Below, in pieces: positions 1 through 14,920 of a stretch of DNA of 60,185 bases. The notes under the pieces were generated by a model. It was not told the origin of the DNA. It worked only from the letters and a program-made list of their open reading frames with translations, and ran no database searches. Position 1 is the stretch's first letter. Every line of letters starts with the position of its first letter. The position numbers and the translations under genes are program-made. Origin of the DNA: Holtermannia corniformis (Eukaryota > Basidiomycota > Tremellomycetes > Holtermanniales); assembly GCA_001599935.1 (NCBI GenBank), contig BCIJ01000013.1, positions 59,723 to 119,907 of the forward strand, given 5' to 3'.

Positions 1-634
1 CGAGACAGTCAGGATGGCGTGCTAGACATCAGAGCCGTAGGCGAAGCCTACAAAGTAGAGCCGTAGCGAGCGAGATGCATCACGGTTCTTCCCCATCATC
101 TAACAGGTTTCGCAGAAGTGAGTACCACGTTACGGACGTGGTCTGTCAGCCGATTCTCAAAGTCAAGCATGGGGCGTATGGTACGTCTCCGTGACTATCT
201 GGATCGCTGATGCTGACGAGTACTAGCGTTCAGCCAGGTGAATTACCTTGTCGAGTTTGCCGAGATGGCAACGGCCGACGCTGGCGTCTGGACACTGAGC
301 AGAGCACGGTGGCATCACGCGTATACTCTCAGCAACGCAGCCGGTCACATTGTTGCGTACTGGTCAGCGCCGACGAAACACAGGCGGCGGTTCAGTGGCA
401 TGACCAGAGTCCGTCACCCATTCGGTCCACCTGATGCAAGACTGAAAGCTGCAGGTCAACATCGTCGCCGACCCCGAAGCGGATCTGGCGCTCGTGGTAG
501 CCGTGTGCATCTGCTCGGTGAAACCGACGAGCCTGGGTGGTAGTGGTGGTGGTGCGGGTGCAGGTGATACCAGTACGGCGCTCGGAGGCGGCGGAGGGTC
601 TGGCAACATCTATAGCGCCGAGGACACAGATTGA
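1..634 (+). CDS. LURP-one-like (tubby C-terminal fold) protein, copy 1, 5'-partial
   Basis: This is the 3' part of a gene whose start lies before the window. Exons join as about 1-62, 107-180, 226-about 410 and 455-634, the stop being at 632-634. After the acceptor near 225 the product reads FSQVNYLVEF and then AGVWTL, matching FSKAKYHISF and AGLWTL of the next gene. The last exon has DPEADLALVVAVCIC followed by a Gly-rich tail, again matching the neighbour. That order (beta strands, a Trp-containing strand, a final hydrophobic helix) is the LURP-one-related/tubby C-terminal fold; members may bind membranes or phosphoinositides, but a role here is not known. The first donor (near 63) is weak, so the 5' joins are uncertain. 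It forms a tandem pair with the gene at 906-1615. Confidence 0.6.
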
Positions 635-905
635 CTGTGGATGCACACCCTGTTGTTTTCAGCTGCGGGAACTCACATACTTGACTGGTGATCGTGAGGA
701 GGGAGCTGCATCCACATTGTGGAGACACCGACTGCTGTGCGCTTGTTCGAGTAGGCCAAGCTGGGGTCCTTTGGCGCACAGCATGACGAAGGATCAGCTC
801 AAGCAGTGCAGTGATCGTCGCCTCGACCAAGCTTGCCAGCTACAGTGCGATGCACCTTGCCCAGTGACCATACGCCCACCACACTTGCCCGCGTCCATCC
901 ACAGC

Positions 906-1615
906 ATGCAGCCCGCGAACAACGAAAAGGTACTGAGCATCAAGGTGCACACGACCTCGGGCGAGTACAAGATTCGCGATGGGACAGGAGTCGACGTCTT
1001 TGTGTGCGAGAACAAGCGAAGGGGGTTGAGCAGAGTCAAGCGTGAGTCGGTCGGCGGCGTGCCGAGCTGATGCACGGCAGAATTGTCGACGCGAGATGGC
1101 AGCGCGCTGTTCTTGATCTCGAAGAAGAACTGCTTCAGTACCGGATACGTCGTCAGCGACGTACTCGGTCAACCAGTGTTCGAATGGAAGACCAAGTCGC
1201 AATGTGAGTCGACTTTGGAACCGTTCGTGCTGACCGGTGTAGTCTTTAGCAAAGCCAAGTATCACATCAGCTTTCCGGAAGCGATCACGACCCAGGCTGG
1301 CCTCTGGACACTCGGTACCAAGAGCTGGCATGACGAGGGTCTGCTCAGTGATGGCGTAGGCGGCTTCGTCGCGCACCTGACGAAGAGGAGGAGTTTTAAG
1401 CAGGGGATCATGGGCCGCTACACCGTTAGTCGCTCTTTTGCAGCACGTCGTTCCATGCTGATGTCGAGGGATAGATGAACGTCGTGACTGACCCTGCGGC
1501 GGATCTGGCAGTGGTGACGGCCATTGCCATCTGTTGGGCAGAGGCGACGAGATCGCGCGGAGGCGGTGACGGCGATGATGGAGGGGGCGGTGATGGCGGC
1601 GGCGGCGGATCTTGA
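906..1615 (+). CDS. LURP-one-like (tubby C-terminal fold) protein, copy 2
   Basis: A complete four-exon gene. Introns at 1042-1080 (39 bp), 1204-1242 (39 bp) and 1425-1474 (50 bp) keep one frame from the ATG at 906 to the TGA at 1613. The N-terminus has the strand SGEYKIRDGTGVDVFVCE, then RDGSALFLISKK, VVSDVLGQPVFEWK, AGLWTLG and a C-terminal hydrophobic helix (ADLAVVTAIAIC). That is the usual order of the LURP-one-related fold, and the length of about 195 residues fits. The last 20 or so residues are a low-complexity Gly/Asp tail. Copy 1, immediately upstream in the same orientation, has the same tail, so this is a tandem duplication. Biochemical role unknown; LURP-one proteins are best known from plant defence, and fungal members are mostly uncharacterised. 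Confidence 0.68.
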
Positions 1616-2019
1616 GGTCTTGAGTAAGGTGATGGGGAAGGGTGCAAGACTGTCATTCAGACGACTCGAGCAGACGCATGCATGAGATATGATGATGACT
1701 TGAGATGACCGTGCATCAACACCATCCGGCGCTGCAGCCAGCTTATATGTATGAAGCGATAGAGACCGTAGTGACCCATTGCCGACTCGACACGAACTCT
1801 CAAGGCGACTGCATCGAAGGAGGTGAGAGATGGCAGAGACGCACATTGATTACGAGGATTGTTGCATTCATGTTGCCTCGGATTGATGCAGCCTCGCCTG
1901 AGCTGCTTGTTCATAAGCAGTAGAGCCAGCTAGTAGCCATTGTCATGACCATTCGCTTCTTCGCCGTCGCTGTCATCGTCGTCGTCTGACTTGCAACGCG
2001 TTCGACATTGACAACCAGG
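1616..2019. other. Intergenic stretch between LURP-one copy 2 and GCN5
   Basis: About 400 bp without a convincing coding region. Short open frames exist on both strands, but none shows family resemblance or good splice structure. It should contain the terminator of the upstream gene and the GCN5 promoter; I see no clear TATA box. Confidence 0.5.
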
Positions 2020-4732
<2,713 letters not shown>

Positions 4733-4845
4733 TTCAGGTGGTGGTGTTGTACCATAGCCAGGCGGGATGTACATTGCGTCGCTGTTGTTTCGTGGTTACA
4801 CCCTAGTAAGTCTTCCACATTGCCGGCGACAGGACTGCACGTTGA

Positions 4846-7442
4846 TCAGCCGTGATCCCGTTCTGTCACCATTGATGACCGACTTTTCTGCATGGCTCTC
4901 CACGTCGCATAGGCTGCATCAAGCTGCCAGTGATCGAGCGCACTCTGGCCGCGTACCAGGAGCAAGCTTGGGTCGCGCCATTCCTTGTCAGTGATAATGT
5001 CGTCAATGTTGATTTCCGAGGATGTATAAGTGTGGAAGACGTGGCGCCTGAGAGGGTCAGCACTGCCAAGTTGCCATCGACGCACCGAAGAGGTGACCGC
5101 ATCTCATCTGCGGGTGTCGCTTGGCGGAAGCTGAGCAGCGGTGAGTGGACGGCCTGCACGCTGTTAGCAGAGCGTTGTAACGTCCGCTGCGATTCTCACG
5201 GAACAGAAGATGACCTGGGGTACGGGTGAGTACATGCGCACACCACGGCAACCCACCATGTTGGTCAGCTCGTCCTCTGGCTGCTGCCCCGCGAATTCAT
5301 CGCCAAAAGCCCGGCATTGCGCAAACGTCGAGTAGAGCGTGACCAGCACTGCCTTGCTCGCTCCGCTCTTTAATAGTCCAGCAAAGTTCTAGAACCATCA
5401 GTATACACCCTTGCGTGCCCACACGGGCCACTCGCCACCGCGACCACGCCATCAGGCTCCACGAGGTCCTGTAGGTCGCTCCAGAACTCGACGGTGAAGA
5501 GTTCCCCCGGGACACTGCCGCCCGAGAAGCAGTCTTGCACTACGTAGGACCATTTAGGTGCGTGCGCGGGTGTGGAACCGTTGCGTCTGTTTGAGGCCAG
5601 GTCTTGTACTAGCGCCGCGCCGTCGGTGAGGTGCACGGCCGTGGAGGGAGCGATCGGGAGCTCGAAGAACGTTCGAGCGGCTTTGTACACGGCTGGATCG
5701 ATCTCTGGCAACGTTAGCTGGGTTGACGCAGACGTGGACTGGACTCGCCGACGATAGTCAAGTCCATCCCGAGCCGAACGAACGACGTTGCAGCTACGCC
5801 GATGCCGAGACCACTGCTGAATGTCAGTGACATGGTCTGAAGAGCAGTCTAGCGCACATTACCATGACGCGGTCTCGTGCGTCGAGATTCGCCTTGAGGC
5901 TGTGGGCCTGGGGCATCGGGATACTTTGCGCCACGTCCTCTTCCTCATCGTCACTGTCGCCGTCCCAGTCGACGAGCGCATACGCAGCATGCGCCGCGTC
6001 GTCATTTGGCCCATTGCGCGCAGCGAGACGCACGACCTCTTGCAGCGCAAAGGTTGCAAAGATCCTAGATCGGGTCAGTCAAAGAAGCGGTCGAACAGTC
6101 ACTCACGAGTCACCCAGATCGACTCTCGGCTCCTTGCCTTGGATCGGTACCCGCCTGAGCCACCGTCCGCCGAGTAACGACAGATCGCTGCGAAGGTAGC
6201 GATAGCCCTCTTTGAGATTGTCCGCCACCACGACCCTGTTGCCAAACGCGCCTTTTTCACTCGACAACACGAGCAGTTCAGAGTTGACGGCATAGTAGGG
6301 CGGCTGAGGCAGTTGGAACAGGTCCTTCCGAAGCGAGATGACGAGTAGTGGTAGGCGGAGCGCGAGGAGGAGCGGGAACAGGTAGCGTGATGGGAGGTAG
6401 TATGCGCGAGCTGCGGCCCGGAGCTGGGCTTTGGACGCTGCGTTTGTGCGTTTCGATCGCGAGGGGATCAACGCTGGCGCGCGAGGTGGAGGCGAGAGGA
6501 TGGAGAGCAGGGTAAAGAGGACAGAGAGCGCGAGTAGCTACAAGGATCAGACGATAGGACGAGGACGCGGCGAGGCGCACCAAGTTTTCGTTCGAAATGC
6601 CCGACAGGATCCATCCGGATCGATACCAGCGGCCCCAGAAGCGCTCACCCAGGTAGATGAGCGAGCTGTAAGCCGAGGCTCGGACGAGATACGTCACAAA
6701 GTTGACGGCGTACTGCTCTCTTGATCTCGGCTTTGGCGCTGGCGAGATGACGTCCTGTACGCTTCAGTCTTTCCGCAACGGCCACAGTGAATACTCACGA
6801 AAGAGATCAAGGCGAGGCCGATCCCGCCGCCGACGATGGCCGAGTGGAACACGCAAAGTGTAGCGACCGGACCCGACTTTGGTCCCAGCGCGGCTCCAAG
6901 GCTGACTGCAACGTCTCGAACGGCAACCGTCGCCGCGTTGGCTCCAAGAGCCATGAGTCCATATGTGTTTCTTGATGTCAGACCCGGTCCGAGTGTCCTT
7001 GCGTCGGGTGTGAGCGCGGCGTAGACCAAGGTGGTGAGCAGGGTGATGAGGATCAACAGGGGGAGGTGGTACTGATGGCTTGGCAGTGTGTTGTAGAGCG
7101 GATAGAGCAGCGGTGGGAGGTTGTACAGCGCCAGAGTAAGCGGGAAGAGGGTCAGTGATGGCGGTGATGCTGGTGCTGTGAGCTGCAGAGCAGTGTGATC
7201 AACCCAGACTGACCGAGGATGAGGCCTCGTAGAGCAACATAGTTGAACGATCCATCGACCGCTTGGCTCGCCTTGAGCTTGACCGCATCTTGTCGAGATG
7301 GCCTCTTGGTAGCTGGTGGTGAGCTGACAGACGAAGACAAGCCGTCACTCTTGCTTGCCGACGATTCCTGCTCCTGATCTCTGCTCGAGGTGACTGCCCT
7401 GTCGCCAAAGATGTCAGGGTTGGGAGTAAACTTGATCTCCAT
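4846..7442 (-). CDS. Membrane-anchored spermidine/spermine synthase-fold protein
   Basis: The ATG at 7442 opens a short hydrophilic head (MEIKFTPNPDIFGD). Several hydrophobic helices follow across about 7150-6280 (for example LPLLILITLLTTLVYAAL and GGGIGLALISF), then a soluble AdoMet-type domain. That domain shows VNSELLVLSSEKGAFGN, KEGYRYLRSDLSLLGG, SIFATFALQEV, FFELP, VVQDCFSGGSVPGELFT and a C-terminal IDDIITD with DHWQLDAAYATW before the stop at 4846. This order of N-terminal membrane helices plus a spermidine-synthase/methyltransferase-like C-terminus is a known fungal family of uncertain substrate, so I do not claim polyamine synthesis. Several short introns interrupt the gene; an acidic insert (DGDSDDEEED) lies near 5940. 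Confidence 0.75.
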
Positions 7443-7708
7443 CGTGCACGACGGTCGTAGCCATGCTGATCGACGACGGTCATGGTGATGGTGGCTGGGA
7501 CGACAAAGGAGGTCGATCCGACAGTGTCCAGCACCAAGAGCTCCATCTCGCTATCGATTGCTATCCCTGCAGTGCTCAAGCAGTGCTCGGCGTTCCATAT
7601 GCACCATTGTCAATGTCGCTTGGCCAGCACATGCTGGTGTGCTCGACATTGCTCATAGCGTACATCGTCTATCTTACAAGCACCCTCCGAGTCCTCGAGT
7701 CCCATCGC

Positions 7709-9703
7709 TCATCGCTCACCGCTCGTCCCTCCACTCTGACCCATGGTCACTACCAACTCTTCCTTGCCGACGCCCACCGCCGGCCCAGGCGCACCCTCGG
7801 TCTGCAGCTTGACCTCCCTCCCGTCCTTGAGCCGCGTCTTGATAAAGCCCTTTGCTGTCGACTTTAACAAGGCGCGCCGGCCGACGCCCCGGATGTCAAT
7901 GTACATGACGGTCACATTGCGCACCGAGCCGCCTAGCAGCGCCGTGGCGTGGCCTGCATCCGGCCCGTACTTGTGTCTGTGTCCGACTCAGCGCCAGAGG
8001 TCGAGCAGAGTAAACTCACCCCGCAGCAGTCGACGCCGCCGCCGTCCCACTCGTCACGATCCCCGACACGCTAGCCTCGACGCTCGTCAACACGACTTCA
8101 CCCGCCAGGAACATGCGGCTCAGCAGTCCGCGCTTGGTCGGGCTCGCAGCGGCGGGCGACGTCCGCCGAGGAGGCGTCTGGCGAGGCTGGTACGGTACCT
8201 CGAGGTGCTGTTCGTGCGCGAGCATGGCTTGCTGCTTTGATGGGATCGGGTAGATTGGCTGTGGGCTCGCGCTCGCGTCTTTGACAGACCCGGCGGCTTT
8301 TTCGACCAGCGTCGAGATGGCCTGTGCTGTTAGCGGTGCGCGGGCATTCGGATCACGCAGTGCAAGTCGACTCGTTCGTAGTCGTGTACACTGCAGTACG
8401 CGCTCGAATCGACCCAGTCGCTCTCGTCTATCCAGCTCACAGCCGTTCCTGCCAACGCTCATTCAATCGGTCAAATCGGCCTCGATTCCGCCGCCAGCCA
8501 GTCCCAACAACCACACCGAACCCGCGCGCTACTCACCCCATTGATCGCATTCACAGTCTTGCGCGTCACCCTGCCCGTCGACGCACTGGCGTTATGGACC
8601 GTGCGGATGCCCGTCTTGGTCTTGTTTGAGAACACGACGGGTTCTGGCACGGGTGTGGTGTTGCGCACGACGTATTGGCCGGACCAGAGGAGACCGCGTT
8701 GCGCTGCGGTTCCGGCAGAGAGGATCTTCTTGCTGATCGGAGTTAGCTGTGAGCTTGTGGTAGGGATGGTCAATGACCAGAGGTTGCGGGCGGTACCAAT
8801 ACCGACGCAAGACCCGACTAGCTCAGACCCCTCACTGACCTCAGGTTATGCGCGCCCCTCAACATCCAATCGTCCAGCTCATCCTCCGGCACCGTCTTGA
8901 CGACGACCTCGCCTACCATCTGACCATTCACAACGTCTCCGAAATCCAGCACGACGGGCTCTTTTTCCCTGCCCTGTTCCCCGACGCCCTGTTGCTCTTC
9001 GATCTCCAACCCTGCGTCGAGTTCTCCGACGACCTGGCCAGATTCCTCGTTGACTAGGACGAGTTTTCCGCGCATGTCTGGAGCTGCGGGACCCGTGTTT
9101 CTTTCGGCGCCAGCGCCAGCGCCGGGCAGACCAGACAGGACCGAGACGTCGGGATCGAGGTTGCCGTATTGATATAACAACGCTTCCAAGCTCTGGATCT
9201 CTTCTGCTTTAACGCCGTCTCCAGGGCTTGGCGCCGGAAAGCGCAAGATCAGACTGGCGCCGTCGAGGTCCAGACTCGGGATCGCGTAGCCGACCCAGCC
9301 TGGTGAGCGTGAAATGTTGATCATTTGCGTCGGGATCAGCGGCAGTTCAAACGCGGATGCAGCGAGTTTCACAACGAGCCAAAAGTCGTGCGTGGGGACC
9401 GGTGGGTCCGAGGGAGACGGAGAGAACGGGTTGGCCGTTTGCCGCCCTATGGCTGCTGGGATTGGGAGCGAGATGCATTCGAGGCTGTGAGCGTTAGCTG
9501 TGGAGCCAGCGCTACGACTGACAGACTGACCGCATCTCTCCCCGCGCAAGCTCGATCGTCTCGCCGGCATAGTACTGCGCTGATCAGGTGGGATCGACAA
9601 ACGCGGAAACGACGGCACGGACCTGCAGGACCTGCGCGTCCTCGATCGCGAGCAGCATGTACCCTTGCGCTTCGAGCGCTGGTGAGCTCGGCGACTGCGC
9701 CAT
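7709..9703 (-). CDS. Senescence/spartin-domain protein
   Basis: Read from an ATG at 9703 (MAQSPSSPALEAQGYMLLAI), with the first two introns at about 9634-9587 and 9535-9490. The N-terminal half has a strand-rich region (LECISLPIPAAI, FWLVVKLAASAFELPLIPTQ, GWVGYAIPSLDLDGASLILR) like the plant-related domain that precedes senescence domains. The C-terminal half holds the senescence domain itself: SKKILSAGTAAQRGLLWSG, STGRVTRKTVNAING, ISTLVEKAAGSVKD, LSRMFLAGEVVLTSVEASV and NVTVMYIDIRGVGRRALLK. Its alternating Gly/Ala helices resemble spartin (SPG20), which acts at lipid droplets and endosomes; that location is inferred from the family. The stop is at 7709. Confidence 0.78.
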
Positions 9704-10361
9704 GGGACAGTCGTTGCGTTTGTCCACTGGTGATCACCAACGCGCGACGTCATTACGATCCGTATTCGAAATGGATCAAGGTGGATTACAAGTGGAATCN
9801 AGTGGCATTAGGAACGAGTGTAGTGTGATTGGCATGGTAATTCAAGTAGATTAGGATAACCAGGGTAATGCTCCGAGGTGAGCCATGTCTGACTCCCACA
9901 GTACTGCAGACTCGGGCGATGAGCGTATGCACAACGGCGTCCCGTAACCAACGCGTATCTCTTACACCACCGCTGCAGTCGGAGCTGGCGTCAAACGGTC
10001 GCCCGACGTTCCCAGGATCCCTCACAGGAACGGACCAGAGTGCAAATGCCATGTCATGCGATGCAATGCTATACAGTGCCCAAGATCTAACGTGGTGATA
10101 CAACATGCTTGAAACCGTCGACCTCTGCGCCTGGAGCTAATCGTCACTGTAGGTGTGTCAGCGTCTCATGTTTGGCTTTGCGGAAGGCGGTAGGAGGCGC
10201 AACTGGCAAAAGATGCGCTATACGGGTTTCGTGTTGCCAAGGCGTGTACGGCCGTCAACTCGGCTTGGTCGAGACAGATCGACTTTGCAGTCGTCCAGAA
10301 CTCCAGCCGTGCAGTCAGACAGCTCTAGCCGTTGATGCGACAAGACATGGCGGCCAACGAC
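9704..10361. other. Intergenic stretch with one undetermined base
   Basis: About 660 bp between the start of the spartin-like gene and the stop of TIM22. No frame looks like a real protein. Position 9800 is an N, so assembly quality is lower here. The spartin-like promoter must lie at the left end. Confidence 0.5.
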
Positions 10362-11002
10362 TCACTCTGCGGGCGCTTTCCGGATATACAGGTCGATCGC
10401 ACCACTGAACGCTGCAAACGCCGCGCCGCCGCCTAGCATGGCTTTCGGGCCCGAAGCGCGAGCGAGCAGTGCACCGGTGATGAAGCCGGCCCCGACGGCG
10501 TTCTTGATATCGTTCCGGGCGCGGTACTGAGCCCTTGTCAGCGCGCATGCCAAGTCGATCAAACTCACGCCTTCAACACAGCACTCGACACCGGAATACA
10601 GCGCACCGACTTTGGCAAACCCTTTACCGGACGACCACATGTTCCGACCCATCTCTTTAAAGATGAAGGCTGTCTGCGCGCGGGTCCCGACCAGTTTCTG
10701 GGACGCTCGAGATAACGGGTCCTCGTATGAGAACGAGGCGGACATCATGGCAAAGAACCCGCCGAGGGCGAAGCCTGTCGCGTGCGTCAGCGCGGTTGAT
10801 GACCGCATGTGATCCGTTGCCAACCTGCGGCACCCGACATGGCGACCTTGACAGGGCAGCTCTCCATGGCGGCCGTCATCATCCTCTGCCACTTGATCAT
10901 CTGCATGGCCTGCTCCCTCTCCTCGGCTGTGGTCCCCGGCGGCATCGGTTCTTGGCCTGGGAGGTAGATTGGCGCGAGGAGGGGCGGTGTGAGGGACGAC
11001 AT
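10362..11002 (-). CDS. TIM22: Mitochondrial import inner membrane translocase subunit Tim22
   Basis: Channel subunit of the TIM22 complex, inserting carrier proteins into the mitochondrial inner membrane. The start at 11002 reads [19 protein letters not shown], then [25 protein letters not shown]; this is followed by the Tim17/22/23 domain. An intron falls before [19 protein letters not shown]. The next exon carries [31 protein letters not shown]. After a second intron come [20 protein letters not shown] and [21 protein letters not shown], and the protein ends [10 protein letters not shown]. Four Gly-rich transmembrane helices and the paired cysteine positions (SCPVK, ECCVE) fit Tim22 rather than Tim17 or Tim23. 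It is divergent from CSE1 across a 226-bp gap that must hold both promoters. Confidence 0.92.
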
Positions 11003-11228
11003 TGTGCTCTCGCAGTGCCGCTGTCGTTGAACAAGCAAAGGATAGCGAGCTGGATGGTGGTCGATTGACTTTTCCGCGGTAATGACGTGTCGGTGACGTG
11101 TAAGCGGATTGTTAGACGCGTAAAGTCAACTTGCTCTCTTGCTCTCTTGTTCTCGACTTTGACGTTGCTTTTTCCAGTCTGTACTGCTCGAATGTCGCTG
11201 CGGGAGCACAGGCTGACATCCTGTAGAC

Positions 11229-14200
11229 ATGGAGCCGACGCCAGAGACTCTCCAGGCGCTCTCGGGCTACTTGACGGCCTCGCTCTCGCCCTCGCCGCCC
11301 GTGCGCCGCAATGCCGAGCACCAGCTGAGCCAGGGTGAGAGCCAGCAGGGCTTCCTCCTGCTCGTGCTCCACCTCGTCCGCGAGCAGTCCGTCTCGATGG
11401 ACATCCGCCAGGCAGCCGGCGTCTACTTTAAAAACGTCATCAAGCGCCGATGGCCAGAGGTGTGCAGCCGTGACGGTCTGCAGAACCTCGTTGACTGTAT
11501 AGGACGCCGATATCGCCGAGGGCGATCGCGAACAGATCAAATCACAGCTCGTACCGCTCATGATCTCGCTCTCGACCCCGGCGCTGTCAAGACTGCAGTC
11601 GCAGATCGGCGAGGCCGTTGCCGAGATTGCATCGATCGACTTTCCAGACCGGTGGCAGGGCTTGACCGATGTGAGTGAGCCGTCGTCGACAGGGACGATA
11701 AGCTGACGAGCTAGGAACTCGTGGCGAGCTTGACGCCAGACAATTTCACAATCAACAATGGAGTGCTCGCGACCGCCCACAGCATCTTCAAGCGGTGGCG
11801 CGCCCAGTTTCGCACAGACGAGCTGTACAGCGAGATCAACTATGTTCTCTCGCGGTTCTGCAAGCCCTACTATGGTCTCTTCCAGGTTGGTCATCCACTC
11901 ATATCCCACACCGCTGACAGCCCAGCACGTCGACGGCCTGCTCACGTCTGGCACACTTCCAGCCGGTACAACCACCCTCCAGCTCGCGCACTCGTTGCAG
12001 CTCCTACTCCAGCTCTTCCACGACCTCAACTCGCAAGACCTTCCGCCATTCTTTGAAGAGCACATGACGCAGTTCATGGGCGATCCTGCGCAGCCGCAAG
12101 ATTCCGACGCCGGTCGTGGCTGGTTGCGCAAGTATCTCGTCTGGGAGCGCCCAGAGCTCATGGGTGATGTACGTTCCGACGTCCAGTCAAGCACGCTCAC
12201 ACGCGCAGGACGAGGAAGACACCCCGGGTCCGCTTCAAAAAATCCGCGCGTCAATCTGCGAGATCGCAGAACTCTACGCCCAACGCTACCTCGAAGTCTT
12301 TCCCCAGCTCGGCGCGTTTGTCGAAGGCGTCTGGCGCATGCTGAGTACCGTCGGCCTCGGCACGCGCCAAGATGTGCTCGTCAGCCGCGCCCTGCGCTTC
12401 CTCAGCGTCGTCGTCAAGATGGGCAGTCATCGGGAACTCTTTGCGGCCCAGGAAACGCTCCAGGGGTTCTGCGAGAGGATCGTGTTGCCAAACATGGCAA
12501 TCCGTCGTGAGTCTGCTCTCGCTACCGAAATCGACACGCTGACGGATCAGAACATGAGGAGGAAATGTTCGAAGATGACCCGCACGAGTATATCAGGCGG
12601 GATCTGGAACCGTCGGCTGGTCAGTGCACGGGAGACCACGCTGAGCGGACCTGATGACGGCAGAGAGCGACACGCGCCGTCAAGCCGCGACCGACTTTAC
12701 GCGCGCGCTCATGGAGCAGTTCGAGGGGCCAGTCACCGAGATCATCAAGGGCTACATTGCAACTTTCCTCCAGGTTAGTCCAATCTTTGATCACGCTCAA
12801 ACGCTGACGCCTATAGCAATACGGCGCCAACCCGACCGACAACTGGAAGGCCAAGGACACGGCCATCTACCTGCTCGTATCGATCGCCTCGCGCGGTTCG
12901 ACCCAACAAGCAGGCGTCACATCCGTCAACAGCCTCGTCGACGTCGTCGACTTTTTCGGCCAAAACGTCTATGCCGACCTGGCAGCTGCCAGTGGCAGCG
13001 TCAACCCAATCTTGCTCGTCGACGCGATCAAGTTTTTGTACACGTTCCGAAGCCAGTTGACAAAGGAGCAATTACTCTCGGTCCTGCCGCTGCTCGTGAC
13101 CCATCTGGGTTCGGAGAATTATGTCGTGTACTCGTATGCGGCGATCACGATTGAGAGGGTGCTGTTTATCAAGGTCAACGGGCAGGCACTGTCAGTGTTC
13201 CGGTACCGAGTGGGCAGACTGACAAAGGCAGCTTCAATCAGGCCGACGTCCGGCCGTACGCCGCGAACATCCTCATGGCGCTGTTTACAAAGATTGAGCT
13301 CGGCGGCACGCCTGAAAAGATTGCAGAGAACGACTACCTGATGAAGTGTGAGATTGCTACTGGCGGCGTGCGCGAGGCTGACACCACAGGCGCGATGCGT
13401 GTCATCATCACCGCTCGTCAGGCCCTCACGCCCGTATTCCAGGGCGTGCTGGCAAAGCTCGTCTCGATCCTCGGGGAAATCAGCAAGAACCCGAGCAACC
13501 CGAAATTCAATCAGTACTGCTTCGAGAGTGTCGCGGGCTTGATCCGGTGAGTGCTATGGCGGGGTGGTGGGCGTTGTGGTAACATGGACAGGTTTGTGTG
13601 TGAGAGCACACCGGCCGCTTTGCCACAGTTTGAGAGCGCATTGTTTGGCCCCGCGCAGATCATCCTCGCGCAGGACGTGGCGGGTGAGTGGCCCGTTGCC
13701 TTGGATCCGACGACTGACCAGCGCAGAGTTCATCCCATACATCTTCCAGATCCTCTCGCAGCTGCTTGAACTGCACCCGGTCAATGAGCTCACGAACGAA
13801 TACCAGCAACTGCTTGGTCCCCTGCTGTCTGCCGTGCTGTGGGAGCAGCGCGGTAATGTCCCGGCCCTCGTTCGACTGTGGAAGGCGCTGCTTACGCGTG
13901 GCGCGTCATTCGTCGTGGCCAACAGCCAACTACCGGGCTTGCTCGGCGTCTTTCAGAAACTCATCCAGAGTAAGATCAACGACATCTATGGGTTCGAGCT
14001 AGTTCAAGCGCTGTTCGAGTTCATGCCGCGGTAAGTGCTTACACCTAGCGGCGACAGACTGCGCTGATTGCGTATAGCGAGACGATACAGCCGCACACCA
14101 AGACGATCTTCATGCTCATCTTGACAAAACTGCAGACCAGCCCAAGCACACAGTTTACGCAAGGATTCGTCGTCTTCTTCTGCTTCTTGTGTGCCGTCGA

Positions 14201-14876
14201 GCCTGTTGGCCCCGACTTTGTCATTGCCTCGCTCGACTCGATCCAGCCAGGGTGAGTTGCTGCTCCGACGAGTATCAGTGCTGATGATCCCAGACTGCTC
14301 GGCCAGATCCTCAGCAGCTTCATCTTCCCCGTCTCGCAAAAGACCTCGGCCAGAGATCGCAAGCTTGTCGCTGTGGGCTTGACAAAGCTGTTGACGCAGA
14401 GTGAGAGCATCTTGTCTCAGCAGAATATCGCTGCTTGGTGAGTGGGTCGCTGCGTGGACCCGGCTGACCGGCAGGCCACCTACGTTCGAAGCGTTGCTCA
14501 AGCTCTTCCTGCTGAGCCAGGACCTGAGCAACAAGGGTCCGGATGACCTTCAAGAGCTCGACCCGGAAGACGCTGGGTTCCAGTCGTCCTTTTCCAAGCT
14601 CGGCGCGTCAGAGGCCGCTGTGCGCAGAGATCCAGTAGCCGATGTGGCCGACGAAAAGCTGTTCCTCAGCAAGGAGATTGCTCGGCGGAGTGCCGACCGG
14701 CCTCAGACTGTGGGTCGGAAGATTGATCTAGACAAAACTGACGGTCCAGCTCGGACCGCTCATGCAACAAGCCAGCGCGGACGCCACCAAGACCTTTGTT
14801 CAGTACATGCAGACCAACGGGTAAGTCGACCTGATCGGACCATCGCGCTCACACTCGCAGAGACCAAGTCGCTTGA
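11229..14876 (+). CDS. CSE1: Exportin-2, importin-alpha re-exporter Cse1
   Basis: Karyopherin-beta that returns importin-alpha to the cytoplasm with Ran-GTP. The ATG at 11229 opens MEPTPETLQALSGYLTASLS, then an importin-beta N-terminal (IBN) repeat with RRNAEHQLSQ, VLHLVREQS and DIRQAAGVYFKNVIKRRW. The first intron is 11460-11502. Further HEAT exons include IGEAVAEIASIDFPDRWQ, NNGVLATAHSIFKRWR, FEEHMTQFMG, KYLVWERPEL and VYSYAAITIERVLF. After many short introns the last exon ends NGDQVA with the stop at 14874-14876. Estimated length of about 990 residues is close to yeast Cse1. It converges with the zinc-finger gene, the two stops being only 44 bp apart. Confidence 0.94.
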
Positions 14877-14920
14877 TGACTGCACGTCCATTCGCATCCA
14901 TCATACCCATGCATACGTGT

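Noticed and set aside
9852..9874. TAGGATAACCAGGGTAAT, nearly the I-SceI homing-endonuclease site TAGGGATAACAGGGTAAT, close to an N at 9800
   Set aside because: It differs by one deletion and one insertion and no intron or endonuclease gene is present; coincidence is more likely than a homing site or vector artefact.
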